Below, piece after piece: positions 1 to 7,136 of a DNA stretch of 50,571 nucleotides (within the stretch, counting starts at the first letter, position 1; each line of letters begins with the position of its first letter). The notes beneath the pieces are model-generated. The model ran no database searches, had not been told where the DNA came from, and saw only the letters and a list, made by a program, of their open reading frames with translations. This DNA comes from Bacillota bacterium (GTDB lineage Bacteria; Bacillota; Dethiobacteria; Dethiobacterales; Dethiobacteraceae): contig JAAZIQ010000085.1 in NCBI GenBank assembly GCA_012800795.1, positions 1 to 50,571 of the forward strand. The letters run 5' to 3'. The position numbers were made by a program, and so were the translations under genes.

Positions 1-47
1 ATTTGACTATAGTTTACCAAATAAATTAAGTTTACGCAAGCAAAATT

Positions 48-1316
48 CTAGTGACCTCGTTCGCAATCTTTTTCGCGCAGCAACTTGATATCTGTCAAGT
101 TACCATTATCTAGATTATAGATAATTTTATTTCGAGCAATGGCATAACCGATAATACTGCCTATTGTTGCAGGCACTCCCACACTTAAGCCCACCATTTC
201 TATTAACAGGATAGAGGTAGCAATCGGTACATTTGCTGCACCGGCCAAACTTGCAGCCATACCGGTTACAGTTAACAGGGCTGTTAATGCAGAACCGGCA
301 TTAGGTATTAAAAGTGCGGTGAAATTACCGACAATGGCCCCTATCATTAGCGATGGAACCACTAGTCCCGCACTCCCCCCTGAAGCAATGGTAGCTGAAG
401 TTGCCAAAATCTTTGCTCCCAGCAAAATAAGCAGAAACATAAAACTGCTTTTGTTAAGTATCAGATGTTGAATAATATTTATACCAGTACCGGCAGCAAA
501 AGGTACAAAAACTAAAATCAAACCGGTAATCATCCCCCCTAAAACGGGATGATATTTTTTTGCGGGTAATTGTGTAAAAAATTGTTGTGCAGCGCCGAAC
601 ACAGCCATAAAAAGCAAAGAACACAAGCCGGCTAAAACAGCTGCCAGGATAAAATGGGGCACATTCGTCATAGATGCCGGATAAGCAGGAATATCGAAAA
701 ATGGTGCTGCTTCAGCCAACATACTATACGTTACAAATCCCATATTTGCAGAAAGAACGGCGGGGAAGAGGTCAGTATAGTGTAAAGTCGAACGATAAAG
801 CAATTCAACAACAAGGATGCCTCCCCCTAATGGTGAATGAAAGATAGCTCCAATGGCACCTGCTGCTCCACAAATAGTTAAGATACGGCGATCTTCCTTT
901 GTAATATTTTTACTAACAAAAGGGATCCTGGAGATCACACTAGCAATACTGCCGCCAATCACAAGCATTGGCCCCTCTACGCCTCCACTGCCATTGAAAC
1001 CCAGAGTTGCGGAAGTGGCGATTAGCTTGCCGAACAGGTTTTTAGGTTTAAGATGTTCATGCTGTATATTTACAGCTTGGATATAATGATCTGTACCAAA
1101 GCCTGCTGCTTTAGCATCCCAGCGCGAAATACCGGCGACCAACACACCACCAAGTATAGGGTTAAACCAAAGTGGCAGAACACTTGAAACACCAGCCACA
1201 AGCTGAATGGATTTTTTTAAAAGCACAGCACATAAGCCGCCACCCAGACCTGCCAAAACCGCTATAAAGAGCCATTTTGACATATAACTACTAACACGAT
1301 GAAAATCCTTTTTCAT
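48..1316 (-). CDS. ClC-family chloride/anion transporter
   Basis: Polytopic membrane protein of the ClC family, which moves chloride or related anions across the cytoplasmic membrane as a channel or a proton antiporter. Visible are about ten hydrophobic segments, GGVEGP around residue 111-116 (the G-x-E-G-P motif whose Glu gates the pore) and GGSAGLVVPS further on (the GxFxP-like motif). The usual GSGIP motif with the pore serine is replaced by GFGTDHY near residue 72, so this is a divergent subfamily whose ion preference cannot be read from sequence. There is no C-terminal CBS domain. Two starts are credible: ATG at 1316 with GGAGG six bases upstream (chosen), and GTG at 1343 with AGGAG five bases upstream. 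It is divergent from the response regulator at 1578. Confidence 0.9.
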   Translation of the reverse strand: MKKDFHRVSSYMSKWLFIAVLAGLGGGLCAVLLKKSIQLVAGVSSVLPLWFNPILGGVLVAGISRWDAKAAGFGTDHYIQAVNIQHEHLKPKNLFGKLIATSATLGFNGSGGVEGPMLVIGGSIASVISRIPFVSKNITKEDRRILTICGAAGAIGAIFHSPLGGGILVVELLYRSTLHYTDLFPAVLSANMGFVTYSMLAEAAPFFDIPAYPASMTNVPHFILAAVLAGLCSLLFMAVFGAAQQFFTQLPAKKYHPVLGGMITGLILVFVPFAAGTGINIIQHLILNKSSFMFLLILLGAKILATSATIASGGSAGLVVPSLMIGAIVGNFTALLIPNAGSALTALLTVTGMAASLAGAANVPIATSILLIEMVGLSVGVPATIGSIIGYAIARNKIIYNLDNGNLTDIKLLREKDCERGH

Positions 1317-1412
1317 GTCATTCCTCCAAGCTTGATAATTCACTATTTCTCCTAATATTCACATTCGTAAGATATAGGTTTATATGCATTACAAAATATA
1401 AAGAAATTGTAC

Positions 1413-1431
1413 CACTTTTTGACTCAAAGTG
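1413..1431. promoter_or_regulatory. short inverted repeat in the ClC/response-regulator divergent region
   Basis: CACTTT and AAAGTG arms (1413-1418 and 1426-1431) are separated by 7 bp, next to a TACAAT hexamer on the minus strand. It may be an operator for the ClC gene. The rest of the 1344-1577 spacer is AT-rich and shows nothing else I can name. Confidence 0.25.
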
Positions 1432-1537
1432 ATATCATTTTTTTGTATTATTTTTCGTCTTAGCCGCATCTTCTTTACTGTCTTAGTTTTGCAACATTAT
1501 TTTTTATAATGCCTTAATATACTACCAAGCAGCTCTT

Positions 1538-1546
1538 TGTTATAAT
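1538..1546 (+). promoter_or_regulatory. extended -10 promoter of the response regulator
   Basis: TG-t-TATAAT at 1538-1546 forms an extended -10 element about 30 bp upstream of the ATG at 1578. No good -35 hexamer lies 17 bp upstream, which is usual for extended -10 promoters. The ribosome binding site GGAGG lies at about 1565-1569. Confidence 0.5.
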
Positions 1547-1577
1547 AGATGTAATTGACAATAATGGAGGCAGTCCC

Positions 1578-2231
1578 ATGAATATATTGATTGTTGACGA
1601 CCATCCACTGGTCTGCAATGGTATTAGCAGTATCCTGCGTTTAGAAGATGAGATAGATAGTATTAGACAGGCAAATGACATCAAAACTGCTTTAGACATC
1701 ATGGCCCAACAGCCCATTGATCTTGCCCTGGTCGATATGAGGCTAAAAAATGAAAAAGGTATTGATTTTATTGCTTTAGCAAGAAATAAATACCCACAAT
1801 GCAAATTTATGGTATTGTCATCCTCTGCCGCAACGGCAGATTTTGAACAAGCTTTAGCTGCCGGCGTTGACGGCTATATTTTAAAAGATGCCTTCCCCGA
1901 AGATATTGTCTATGCAGTAAAAACAGTCCTCAAAGACCGAAAATATTTTGATTCTGCCTTTGTAGAAAAACAAAACTCTGGCGAGCAGTTAGCAGAGCAA
2001 CCGGTAAATATCCTTTCTCCACGCGAAATGGAAGTTCTACTCTGCCTTGCTGAAGGTATGTCCAATAAAAAAATCGCTGATAAACTTTATATCAGCGAAA
2101 ATACGGTCAAAAAACATGTCAGCCGGATTCTGGAGAAAATGAATTTTGCCGATAGGACTCAAGCTGCCCTTTATGCCAGTCAGATTGTCAATAAAAACGC
2201 AAAGAATGGGAGTAGAAATACTGCAGACTAG
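1578..2231 (+). CDS. NarL/FixJ-type response regulator
   Basis: Two-domain transcription regulator. The N-terminal receiver domain has the acidic pair D7/D8 and the expected phosphoacceptor D53 (in LALVDMRL). The C-terminal LuxR-type helix-turn-helix starts at LSPREMEVLLCLAEG (about residue 145) and contains SNKKIADKLYISENTVKKHV. At 217 residues it is normal for the family. Regulators of this class are phosphorylated by HisKA_3 kinases, and the only such kinase in the window is at 7137-8813, on the far side of the SipW/TasA cluster. The two genes therefore bracket the cluster and are probably partners, although they are not co-transcribed. The gene converges on the last cluster gene with only 11 bp between them. 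Confidence 0.93.
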   Translation: MNILIVDDHPLVCNGISSILRLEDEIDSIRQANDIKTALDIMAQQPIDLALVDMRLKNEKGIDFIALARNKYPQCKFMVLSSSAATADFEQALAAGVDGYILKDAFPEDIVYAVKTVLKDRKYFDSAFVEKQNSGEQLAEQPVNILSPREMEVLLCLAEGMSNKKIADKLYISENTVKKHVSRILEKMNFADRTQAALYASQIVNKNAKNGSRNTAD

Positions 2232-2251
2232 TGATTATATGATTACCAGTC
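2226..2251 (+). terminator. weak terminator at the end of the response regulator
   Basis: Arms 2226-2235 and 2242-2251 form a 10-bp stem with one A/C mismatch and one G-T wobble, followed by TATTTT. The left arm contains the TAG stop of the response regulator. The hairpin overlaps the end of the convergent gene at 2243. Confidence 0.4.
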
Positions 2252-2797
2252 TATTTTAGATTGCCCAAGCCTTTCCACCTCATTTATTAATGGGTAAAGT
2301 GCATTCCATTTTGTCCACAGTTCATTATGCAAATCATATAAATGTTTATGCTGGTCCCAAAAATCGGGGACTTTCTCCTTCTCTTCCGGAGTAGATTTCC
2401 GATAAAAATCAGCTAATTTATCAATGCACCCTTTATATTTATGGATATAGCTTTTATATTTTTCCATGTCGACTTTCCTATACTGCTTTAACTCTTCTCT
2501 AAGCTCGTCCCAGCTAAGACCGCCGACGGGTAAACCATTTAATTCTTCAATACGTGCTTCAAGCATACCGGCAAATTCATCGAGACGTCTAACTATAAAA
2601 TTATATTTACAGCCCTTTAACAGCTCAAGGCCTTCTTGAATAGTATCATATGTACCGCAGTTAAACTCATTCTCCGGAAAACTAATGGTCAATGTGAATT
2701 TTATTTCAGAATCATGTCTCCATAATGCATAACTTGTACCAATAAACATAATTGATACAAGTAAAACAACAAAAAAAATAGTTTTTAGATACTTCAT
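2243..2797 (-). CDS. SipW-leader helical secreted protein, unknown function
   Basis: A 184-residue protein with a hydrophobic N-terminal segment ending in GTSYALW, like the leaders of the neighbouring TasA-type proteins (SipW-type cleavage region). After about residue 40 it has no recognisable TasA/camelysin domain. The rest is charged, rich in Glu, Lys and Leu, and predicted by eye to be mostly helical, with three cysteines (two near residues 47 and 64, one near 123). It is the last gene of the block, 15 bp after the previous stop, with GGAGGG four bases before the ATG. A secreted accessory or capping component of the matrix fibre is plausible from context only. I do not recognise a family. 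Confidence 0.75.
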   Translation of the reverse strand: MKYLKTIFFVVLLVSIMFIGTSYALWRHDSEIKFTLTISFPENEFNCGTYDTIQEGLELLKGCKYNFIVRRLDEFAGMLEARIEELNGLPVGGLSWDELREELKQYRKVDMEKYKSYIHKYKGCIDKLADFYRKSTPEEKEKVPDFWDQHKHLYDLHNELWTKWNALYPLINEVERLGQSKIDW

Positions 2798-2812
2798 TTT
2801 TCCCTCCGGCTG

Positions 2813-3325
2813 CTACTTTGCGTGCAGAGCCTGCTCAAATTGTAAAATTGCACTAAAATTTAAATTATAGCAATAGCTTCCGCTAATTTTTACTTTAATC
2901 TGTTCCGTTGCTCCAGGAACAATGATGTCGGGAGCCTCCATAATTTCCATTGTTATTTCCGGATAAGCATCTTTTGTTAGGCCTCTGCAGGCTGCCGCAA
3001 CGGTTCCTGTATTTTCCACCGTAAATACAATGACCGCCTGATAGGGGTTAGAATAGGTTTCCACATTCATTTCCATTTTTTCAACCACCCCGTCATCCCG
3101 GTGCGCAGTAAAAGAAAGTGACTCATGACCGGCGGAATTCTCCAATACTGCATCTCTAATTTTAATCTGCAGCTGCCCGGTAGTAATATTGGCTCTAACG
3201 GTAAACTTCTGTGTCCAAGCAGCATAGCCTGCTCCCATAGCACCCAATGTAAAAATAAGTACAAATAAAATTAAAGCTAGATTTATGCTCTTTTTTTTTG
3301 CCTTTTTCCCAAAGATAATGCTCAT
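2813..3325 (-). CDS. TasA/camelysin-like SipW-dependent protein (third paralogue)
   Basis: A 170-residue exported protein. The leader (KKKSINLALILF, then GAGYAAWTQKFTV) is nearly the same as that of the protein at 4095-4718 and is the type processed by SipW signal peptidases. The mature part (NITTGQLQIKI, later FTVENTGTVAA and IKVKISGSYCYNLNFSAILQFEQ) resembles the beta-rich TasA/CalY fold that assembles into matrix fibres. It overlaps the preceding gene by 4 bp (ATGA), which indicates translational coupling. It is shorter than Bacillus TasA (about 260 residues) and is probably a minor subunit. Confidence 0.85.
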   Translation of the reverse strand: MSIIFGKKAKKKSINLALILFVLIFTLGAMGAGYAAWTQKFTVRANITTGQLQIKIRDAVLENSAGHESLSFTAHRDDGVVEKMEMNVETYSNPYQAVIVFTVENTGTVAAACRGLTKDAYPEITMEIMEAPDIIVPGATEQIKVKISGSYCYNLNFSAILQFEQALHAK

Positions 3326-3996
3326 TTTTTCACTTTCCTGTACGAATTTTTATTTTCCGGGAAATATTGGACAAAAACCGGTATTAACTTATAGGAAAAA
3401 TCGGCACCGCTACCAACAGGATCAATCTTATCACCAAGCTGCTGCTTGAGATCTAAAATAATTTTTTCGTCTCTACTTATTGTTCGATATTGCATTATAT
3501 TTGTCAAGGTGCCATTTAATCCGGCCAAACTGATATTTGCAAAAGAACCCAATAGATCAGCATGCTGCCCGTCATGATGCTCTACCTTTATTGTCCCGGA
3601 AAAGAAAAGACAATCAGCCAAGGAATCATTTTCCTCATCTACTTCCAAATACCATTCATCAACCATCACAGACAGTTCGCTGATATTCTGCATGCTAAGG
3701 CGATATTCAACAAATGAACCGGCAATAACATTTGCAGCCAATAAATTGACACTAGTTTTGTCTATAATCCGCCCTATCCCATCCCGCAGAAAATCAACTT
3801 CGGCCCAAACCCCTTCACTTGTTTCCAGCACGAGACACTCCTCCGGGACAAGTTCCAGTAAATTGCCGGTGATAAAAGTTGATTTCATATATGCCTGGGC
3901 ATTAGTCAGAGCATAACTAACACCGATGAAAATCAGAACCAGCGCAAATATTACCAAAATATGTTTATCCTTTTTATTGCCTAATTTAATTTTCAT
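3322..3996 (-). CDS. SipW-dependent TasA-like protein (second paralogue)
   Basis: A 224-residue exported protein with a hydrophobic leader ending in GVSYALTNAQAYMKSTFITGNLLELVPEE interrupted only by the predicted cleavage region. The T-x-G-x-L-x-x-L/I pattern after the leader (FITGNLLELV) is the one seen in the other paralogues (VQTGELFVLI, ITTGQLQIKI). The body contains beta-rich stretches such as YRLSMQNISELSVMVDEWYLEV, here split at about residues 95-117. It follows the hairpin at 4019-4064 and overlaps the next gene by 4 bp. A likely role is extracellular matrix or surface-fibre subunit; exact function is not visible. Confidence 0.8.
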   Translation of the reverse strand: MKIKLGNKKDKHILVIFALVLIFIGVSYALTNAQAYMKSTFITGNLLELVPEECLVLETSEGVWAEVDFLRDGIGRIIDKTSVNLLAANVIAGSFVEYRLSMQNISELSVMVDEWYLEVDEENDSLADCLFFSGTIKVEHHDGQHADLLGSFANISLAGLNGTLTNIMQYRTISRDEKIILDLKQQLGDKIDPVGSGADFSYKLIPVFVQYFPENKNSYRKVKK

Positions 3997-4018
3997 AGAT
4001 GTCAGCCTTCCTTTGAAC

Positions 4019-4064
4019 TAAAAGGGGACATCTGCCATCACGGAATTGTGGATGTCCCCTTTTA
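4019..4064 (-). terminator. intra-operon terminator/attenuator after the first TasA-like gene
   Basis: A perfect 14-bp inverted repeat (4019-4032 with 4051-4064, loop 18 bases) lies between the first TasA-like gene (stop at 4095) and the second (start at 3996). On the minus strand the stem ends in TTTT followed by AGTTC, so the U-tract is short and partial read-through is likely. This would make the first paralogue the most abundant transcript. Confidence 0.7.
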
Positions 4065-4094
4065 AATTTGTTTTAATTATCTTGTAGGCTATTA

Positions 4095-4718
4095 TTATTG
4101 ACCGGTGTACTGCTCAAATACTAACTCCACTGACCAATTCAAGTCCAAATTTTCAGTGCCTTCGCTATCTATAGGCAATTCCTGAGTAATAGTTACAGTT
4201 TTAGGTTCTGCATCTACATCCAGCACGCCTACAGCTTCCGCAATGGCTTCTGCTAAAGCCTGCAGTTTTGATTCCCCTTCACTTGCTGCTACCTCTACAC
4301 CATTAACTGTAAACTGCAATACATCTATATTATCATTGCCGCTTACATCGCTAATTCTTGGCATTGTTCTCATACTACCTTGGTTCTCAAAGCTAATCTG
4401 GCTAGTCACTTTAAGGCCGGGAATTAAATCTAGTTCATAAGTAATTTTTTGCAAGGTTTGGTTTTCACCAGAAGTATCACCGAGCTCAACGCTAGAAGTA
4501 GGATATTTAAAAGAATACTTATCCTCGGCATCCCTTGGGGATATCGTTTGACCATCAAGTGATACGTCGATAATTCCTTCATCAGTGATTAACACAAACA
4601 ACTCACCGGTTTGAACATGACCGCCAATCGTAAAACTTTGTGTCCAGGCGGCATAACCGGCACCCATCAATGCTAAAGCAGCCACAAGAGCCAATAAGAC
4701 AAATTTGGTTCTTTTCAT
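4095..4718 (-). CDS. TasA/camelysin-like SipW-dependent protein (first, probably major, paralogue)
   Basis: A 207-residue exported protein. The leader (MKRTKFVLLALVAALALMGAGYAAWTQSF is the family pattern; only key parts GAGYAAW and VQTGELFVLI are used here as evidence) matches SipW substrates such as TasA, YqxM/TapA and camelysin. The mature chain is acidic and rich in beta-prone stretches, with TITQELPIDSEG and NLDWSVELVFEQYTGQ-like C-terminal strands. It is the first of four leader-bearing genes downstream of the signal peptidase, has its own 124-bp upstream spacer with a dyad, and is followed by a hairpin. That layout is expected for a major fibre subunit. GGGGAG lies eight bases before the ATG. 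Confidence 0.87.
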   Translation of the reverse strand: MKRTKFVLLALVAALALMGAGYAAWTQSFTIGGHVQTGELFVLITDEGIIDVSLDGQTISPRDAEDKYSFKYPTSSVELGDTSGENQTLQKITYELDLIPGLKVTSQISFENQGSMRTMPRISDVSGNDNIDVLQFTVNGVEVAASEGESKLQALAEAIAEAVGVLDVDAEPKTVTITQELPIDSEGTENLDLNWSVELVFEQYTGQ

Positions 4719-4814
4719 CTATAACACTCCCCACCACATAATCTCCACCTGATCATTTTATAATGAATAATGAAAACTGCATATTACACATAGTTACCAT
4801 TTTTATGCTAAAAA

Positions 4815-4833
4815 AGTACTATGCCATGGTACT
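4815..4833 (-). promoter_or_regulatory. dyad upstream of the first TasA-like gene
   Basis: AGTACTATG and CATGGTACT form a 9-bp inverted repeat with one mismatch around a single central base. It resembles the paired-heptamer sites bound by NarL-type regulators. It lies about 100 bp upstream of the ATG at 4718, in the only sizeable gap (4719-4842) inside the cluster, so the regulator at 1578 could act here. A TATAAA-like element follows nearer the gene, but no clear -35 is seen. Confidence 0.4.
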
Positions 4834-4842
4834 AAAGTATCA

Positions 4843-5925
4843 TTAGCTGTCCAATTCCGCTTGAATGTGGCTTTCAGTCGGCAAAATTTCTCCAAATATT
4901 ACCATATAGTACACTCTGCTGCCATCAAAAACATAAAATTCAATTTTTCTTTCCAGGGGAGTATCAACTTTATAATAAAGAATAGGCTGGCTTAACTCAT
5001 CAGCAATTTTTACCATGTCGTCTATGGAATTAACATCAATAATATCAAATTCAGAAGCTTGGTAAGCAAGGCTGTGTTCCATTCCCGCCAGCCTTTCGCC
5101 GTGTTCCTTAAAGATTTGCGCAATAGTTTTTGCAAACTCATCCGGGGGATCGGCTGTTTTGACCAGTACAGCGACGGCAATGGCAAAACCAAAGAAAAGA
5201 GCTGAGAAAATAAAAAGAATGCTTAGCTTTGCGGTGTTAACAGCTAGGGCAAACTTTACCGTTTTGGTGATTGCATCTTCGCCCACGGTTTCGGGAGAGC
5301 TTTCTATTTTAAAGACACTTTCACCAATAGGTATTACAAGATAAGATTCAATGCTATCATCGAGAGAGCCGTCGGTACTTGATGCAGCTGTATGGACGGC
5401 AAAGACCACTTCCAAAACCACCGGGCTGTTTACTTCTGAATCAGCAAAAATCTTTTCCCTTTCAGCAAGATAATCATCAAGCTTAACCGGTACAGCCAGC
5501 TCAAGCGTTTTTACCGCGTTCCTCTCCCTTTCCACTACCGGAGGTATGAGGACATATTCTTTGCTCCAGAGCACCTCAATTCCTTTACCGTGTAGCCCCT
5601 GTAGTTTGGCTGTGACCAGATATTCAGTAGTCAGATCTGCAGCGGCACTGCCTTTATACTCGTACACAAATTTTGCTTCAATATAGTCAATGTATTTTAA
5701 AATATAATTGCGGTCTTTTGGCAAGTATGGTTCCTCATAAACAACATTGGGGCGAAGAAAAACTTTATAATCAATACTGCCTTTGCTTTGATAAGAAAAA
5801 AGAGTTTCTTCCATTTCCTCATATTGAGGTACCCGCCAGGTGTAAATGCCCAAGAACAATAAAACAGCTGCAACGACTATACACATTGCTACTAAAAAGG
5901 CTTTTACTTTCTTACCTAATTTCAT
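4843..5925 (-). CDS. DUF5305-type membrane protein
   Basis: About 360 residues with an N-terminal membrane anchor (KAFLVAMCIVVAAVLLFLGIYTW) shown here only by its core, an extracytoplasmic beta-rich domain of about 200 residues (including FSYQSKGSIDYKVFLRPNVVYE-like strands), a second hydrophobic segment around residue 240-265 (LSILFIFSALFFGFAIAVAV) and a short cytoplasmic tail. The pattern and the position next to a SipW-type signal peptidase fit the DUF5305 family. Function is unknown; helping export, cleavage or assembly of the fibre subunits is an inference from context. The ATG at 5925 is chosen because GAGGTG lies five bases upstream; an upstream in-frame ATG at 5985 would overlap the signal peptidase gene and has no better site. 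Confidence 0.8.
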   Translation of the reverse strand: MKLGKKVKAFLVAMCIVVAAVLLFLGIYTWRVPQYEEMEETLFSYQSKGSIDYKVFLRPNVVYEEPYLPKDRNYILKYIDYIEAKFVYEYKGSAAADLTTEYLVTAKLQGLHGKGIEVLWSKEYVLIPPVVERERNAVKTLELAVPVKLDDYLAEREKIFADSEVNSPVVLEVVFAVHTAASSTDGSLDDSIESYLVIPIGESVFKIESSPETVGEDAITKTVKFALAVNTAKLSILFIFSALFFGFAIAVAVLVKTADPPDEFAKTIAQIFKEHGERLAGMEHSLAYQASEFDIIDVNSIDDMVKIADELSQPILYYKVDTPLERKIEFYVFDGSRVYYMVIFGEILPTESHIQAELDS

Positions 5926-5944
5926 GTTTTCACCTCGGGCTCTT

Positions 5945-7111
5945 TTAGAATTCCGGCTCTGGGGCGGGAACTTTACGTTTAGCATTTAAGAAAATTGTTA
6001 GTTTACCCAGCTGGGGAACAGAAGCAATCATTTTGCCCCTTATTTGCTCAGGACTGACCAATTTGGCATCAGGCGCGCTGTTGTTATCACCTTTAGTCTG
6101 AAAGAAGCCGCTTTCATCAATTGCTATAACGCGATGGACAATAAAATACTCTCCCGTCCAATATTGAATGACATCGCCAATTTTAATGTCCTTAAGATCG
6201 CATCTTAACATTATAGCCACATCACCGGGAGACAAAACGGGTTCCATGCTTCCTGTCAGAATTACTGTCGGAAATACATGAAATACACCCACTGCAAACC
6301 AAATCAACAGAATTGACAGCACACTGGCGGCAATCCATGTTTTGGGGTTATATTCCTCCAGCTCGCGCAGCTTAATTTTTCTAGCCTTATATTGGTAAGC
6401 CTGCCGGACCGTAATGATAAAAATTAGCGGCAGGATAATACCAATAAATGCTTTGGTAATCCATTTCAAATCAGGTAGGTATGGTACCAGCCACTGGGGC
6501 AGGGAAATCAAAAGGATATAAATAATGGCAGGAAATGCTCCACCGAGATAAACAAAATATGTTAACAGGGCATTGGTCATCAGCTCCGGCAAAAGATATT
6601 CACCTGCATACTGGACTGCCTGCTGCCAAGATTGGATGCTTAAAAACAAACGCAAATTCAAGCGGTATGCCAAAAAAATAAAGACAGTAAACAGAGCAAA
6701 CAGCAGAAAATATTTCTTTTTCACCAGGTTTAGGACATAGTTTCGCACATACTCCATCATGGCAAGAACGCTGCCTAAACTGACAAGATTAAGAATTATA
6801 CCCTGCCATTTTTTTGTATAAGGACTTAAGCCGATGCCATCAATAAAACCGGCCCCAAAATAGAAGCAGATATAAATAATGGCACAAATAGTACTCCACA
6901 TTAAGATATAATTATACAGCTTAAGCTTGCCCTTGAATCTTTGGAGCGGCCTGCTCCAAACATAGACCGTCAAGCCCAACCAAATAAGCGGTTTAAAAAA
7001 ATACAAATAACAATCTGCACCCAGCAGTAAAGGTAAAACCCGATAATCCAAGGCAGCCAGTAAAGCAATTATTAAGATTAATAGCAGCGCTTCATGCTCT
7101 TTTTTACCCAT
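5945..7111 (-). CDS. sipW: SipW/ER-type signal peptidase I with long membrane N-terminus
   Basis: Signal peptidase of the S26B (ER/SipW) type that should process the leaders of the neighbouring TasA-like proteins. The C-terminal catalytic part has the nucleophile serine in TGSMEPVLSPGD (about residue 287), the histidine in FIVHRVI (replacing the Lys of ordinary bacterial signal peptidases) and an aspartate in TKGDNN. The protein is about twice the length of Bacillus SipW (about 190 residues). The extra N-terminal 250 residues contain roughly seven hydrophobic segments and no family I recognise. It lies 25 bp after the histidine kinase and precedes the DUF5305 gene. AAAGGG precedes the ATG. 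Confidence 0.9.
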   Translation of the reverse strand: MGKKEHEALLLILIIALLAALDYRVLPLLLGADCYLYFFKPLIWLGLTVYVWSRPLQRFKGKLKLYNYILMWSTICAIIYICFYFGAGFIDGIGLSPYTKKWQGIILNLVSLGSVLAMMEYVRNYVLNLVKKKYFLLFALFTVFIFLAYRLNLRLFLSIQSWQQAVQYAGEYLLPELMTNALLTYFVYLGGAFPAIIYILLISLPQWLVPYLPDLKWITKAFIGIILPLIFIITVRQAYQYKARKIKLRELEEYNPKTWIAASVLSILLIWFAVGVFHVFPTVILTGSMEPVLSPGDVAIMLRCDLKDIKIGDVIQYWTGEYFIVHRVIAIDESGFFQTKGDNNSAPDAKLVSPEQIRGKMIASVPQLGKLTIFLNAKRKVPAPEPEF

Positions 7112-7136
7112 TTTTTCCCTTTATAATATTAATGGC

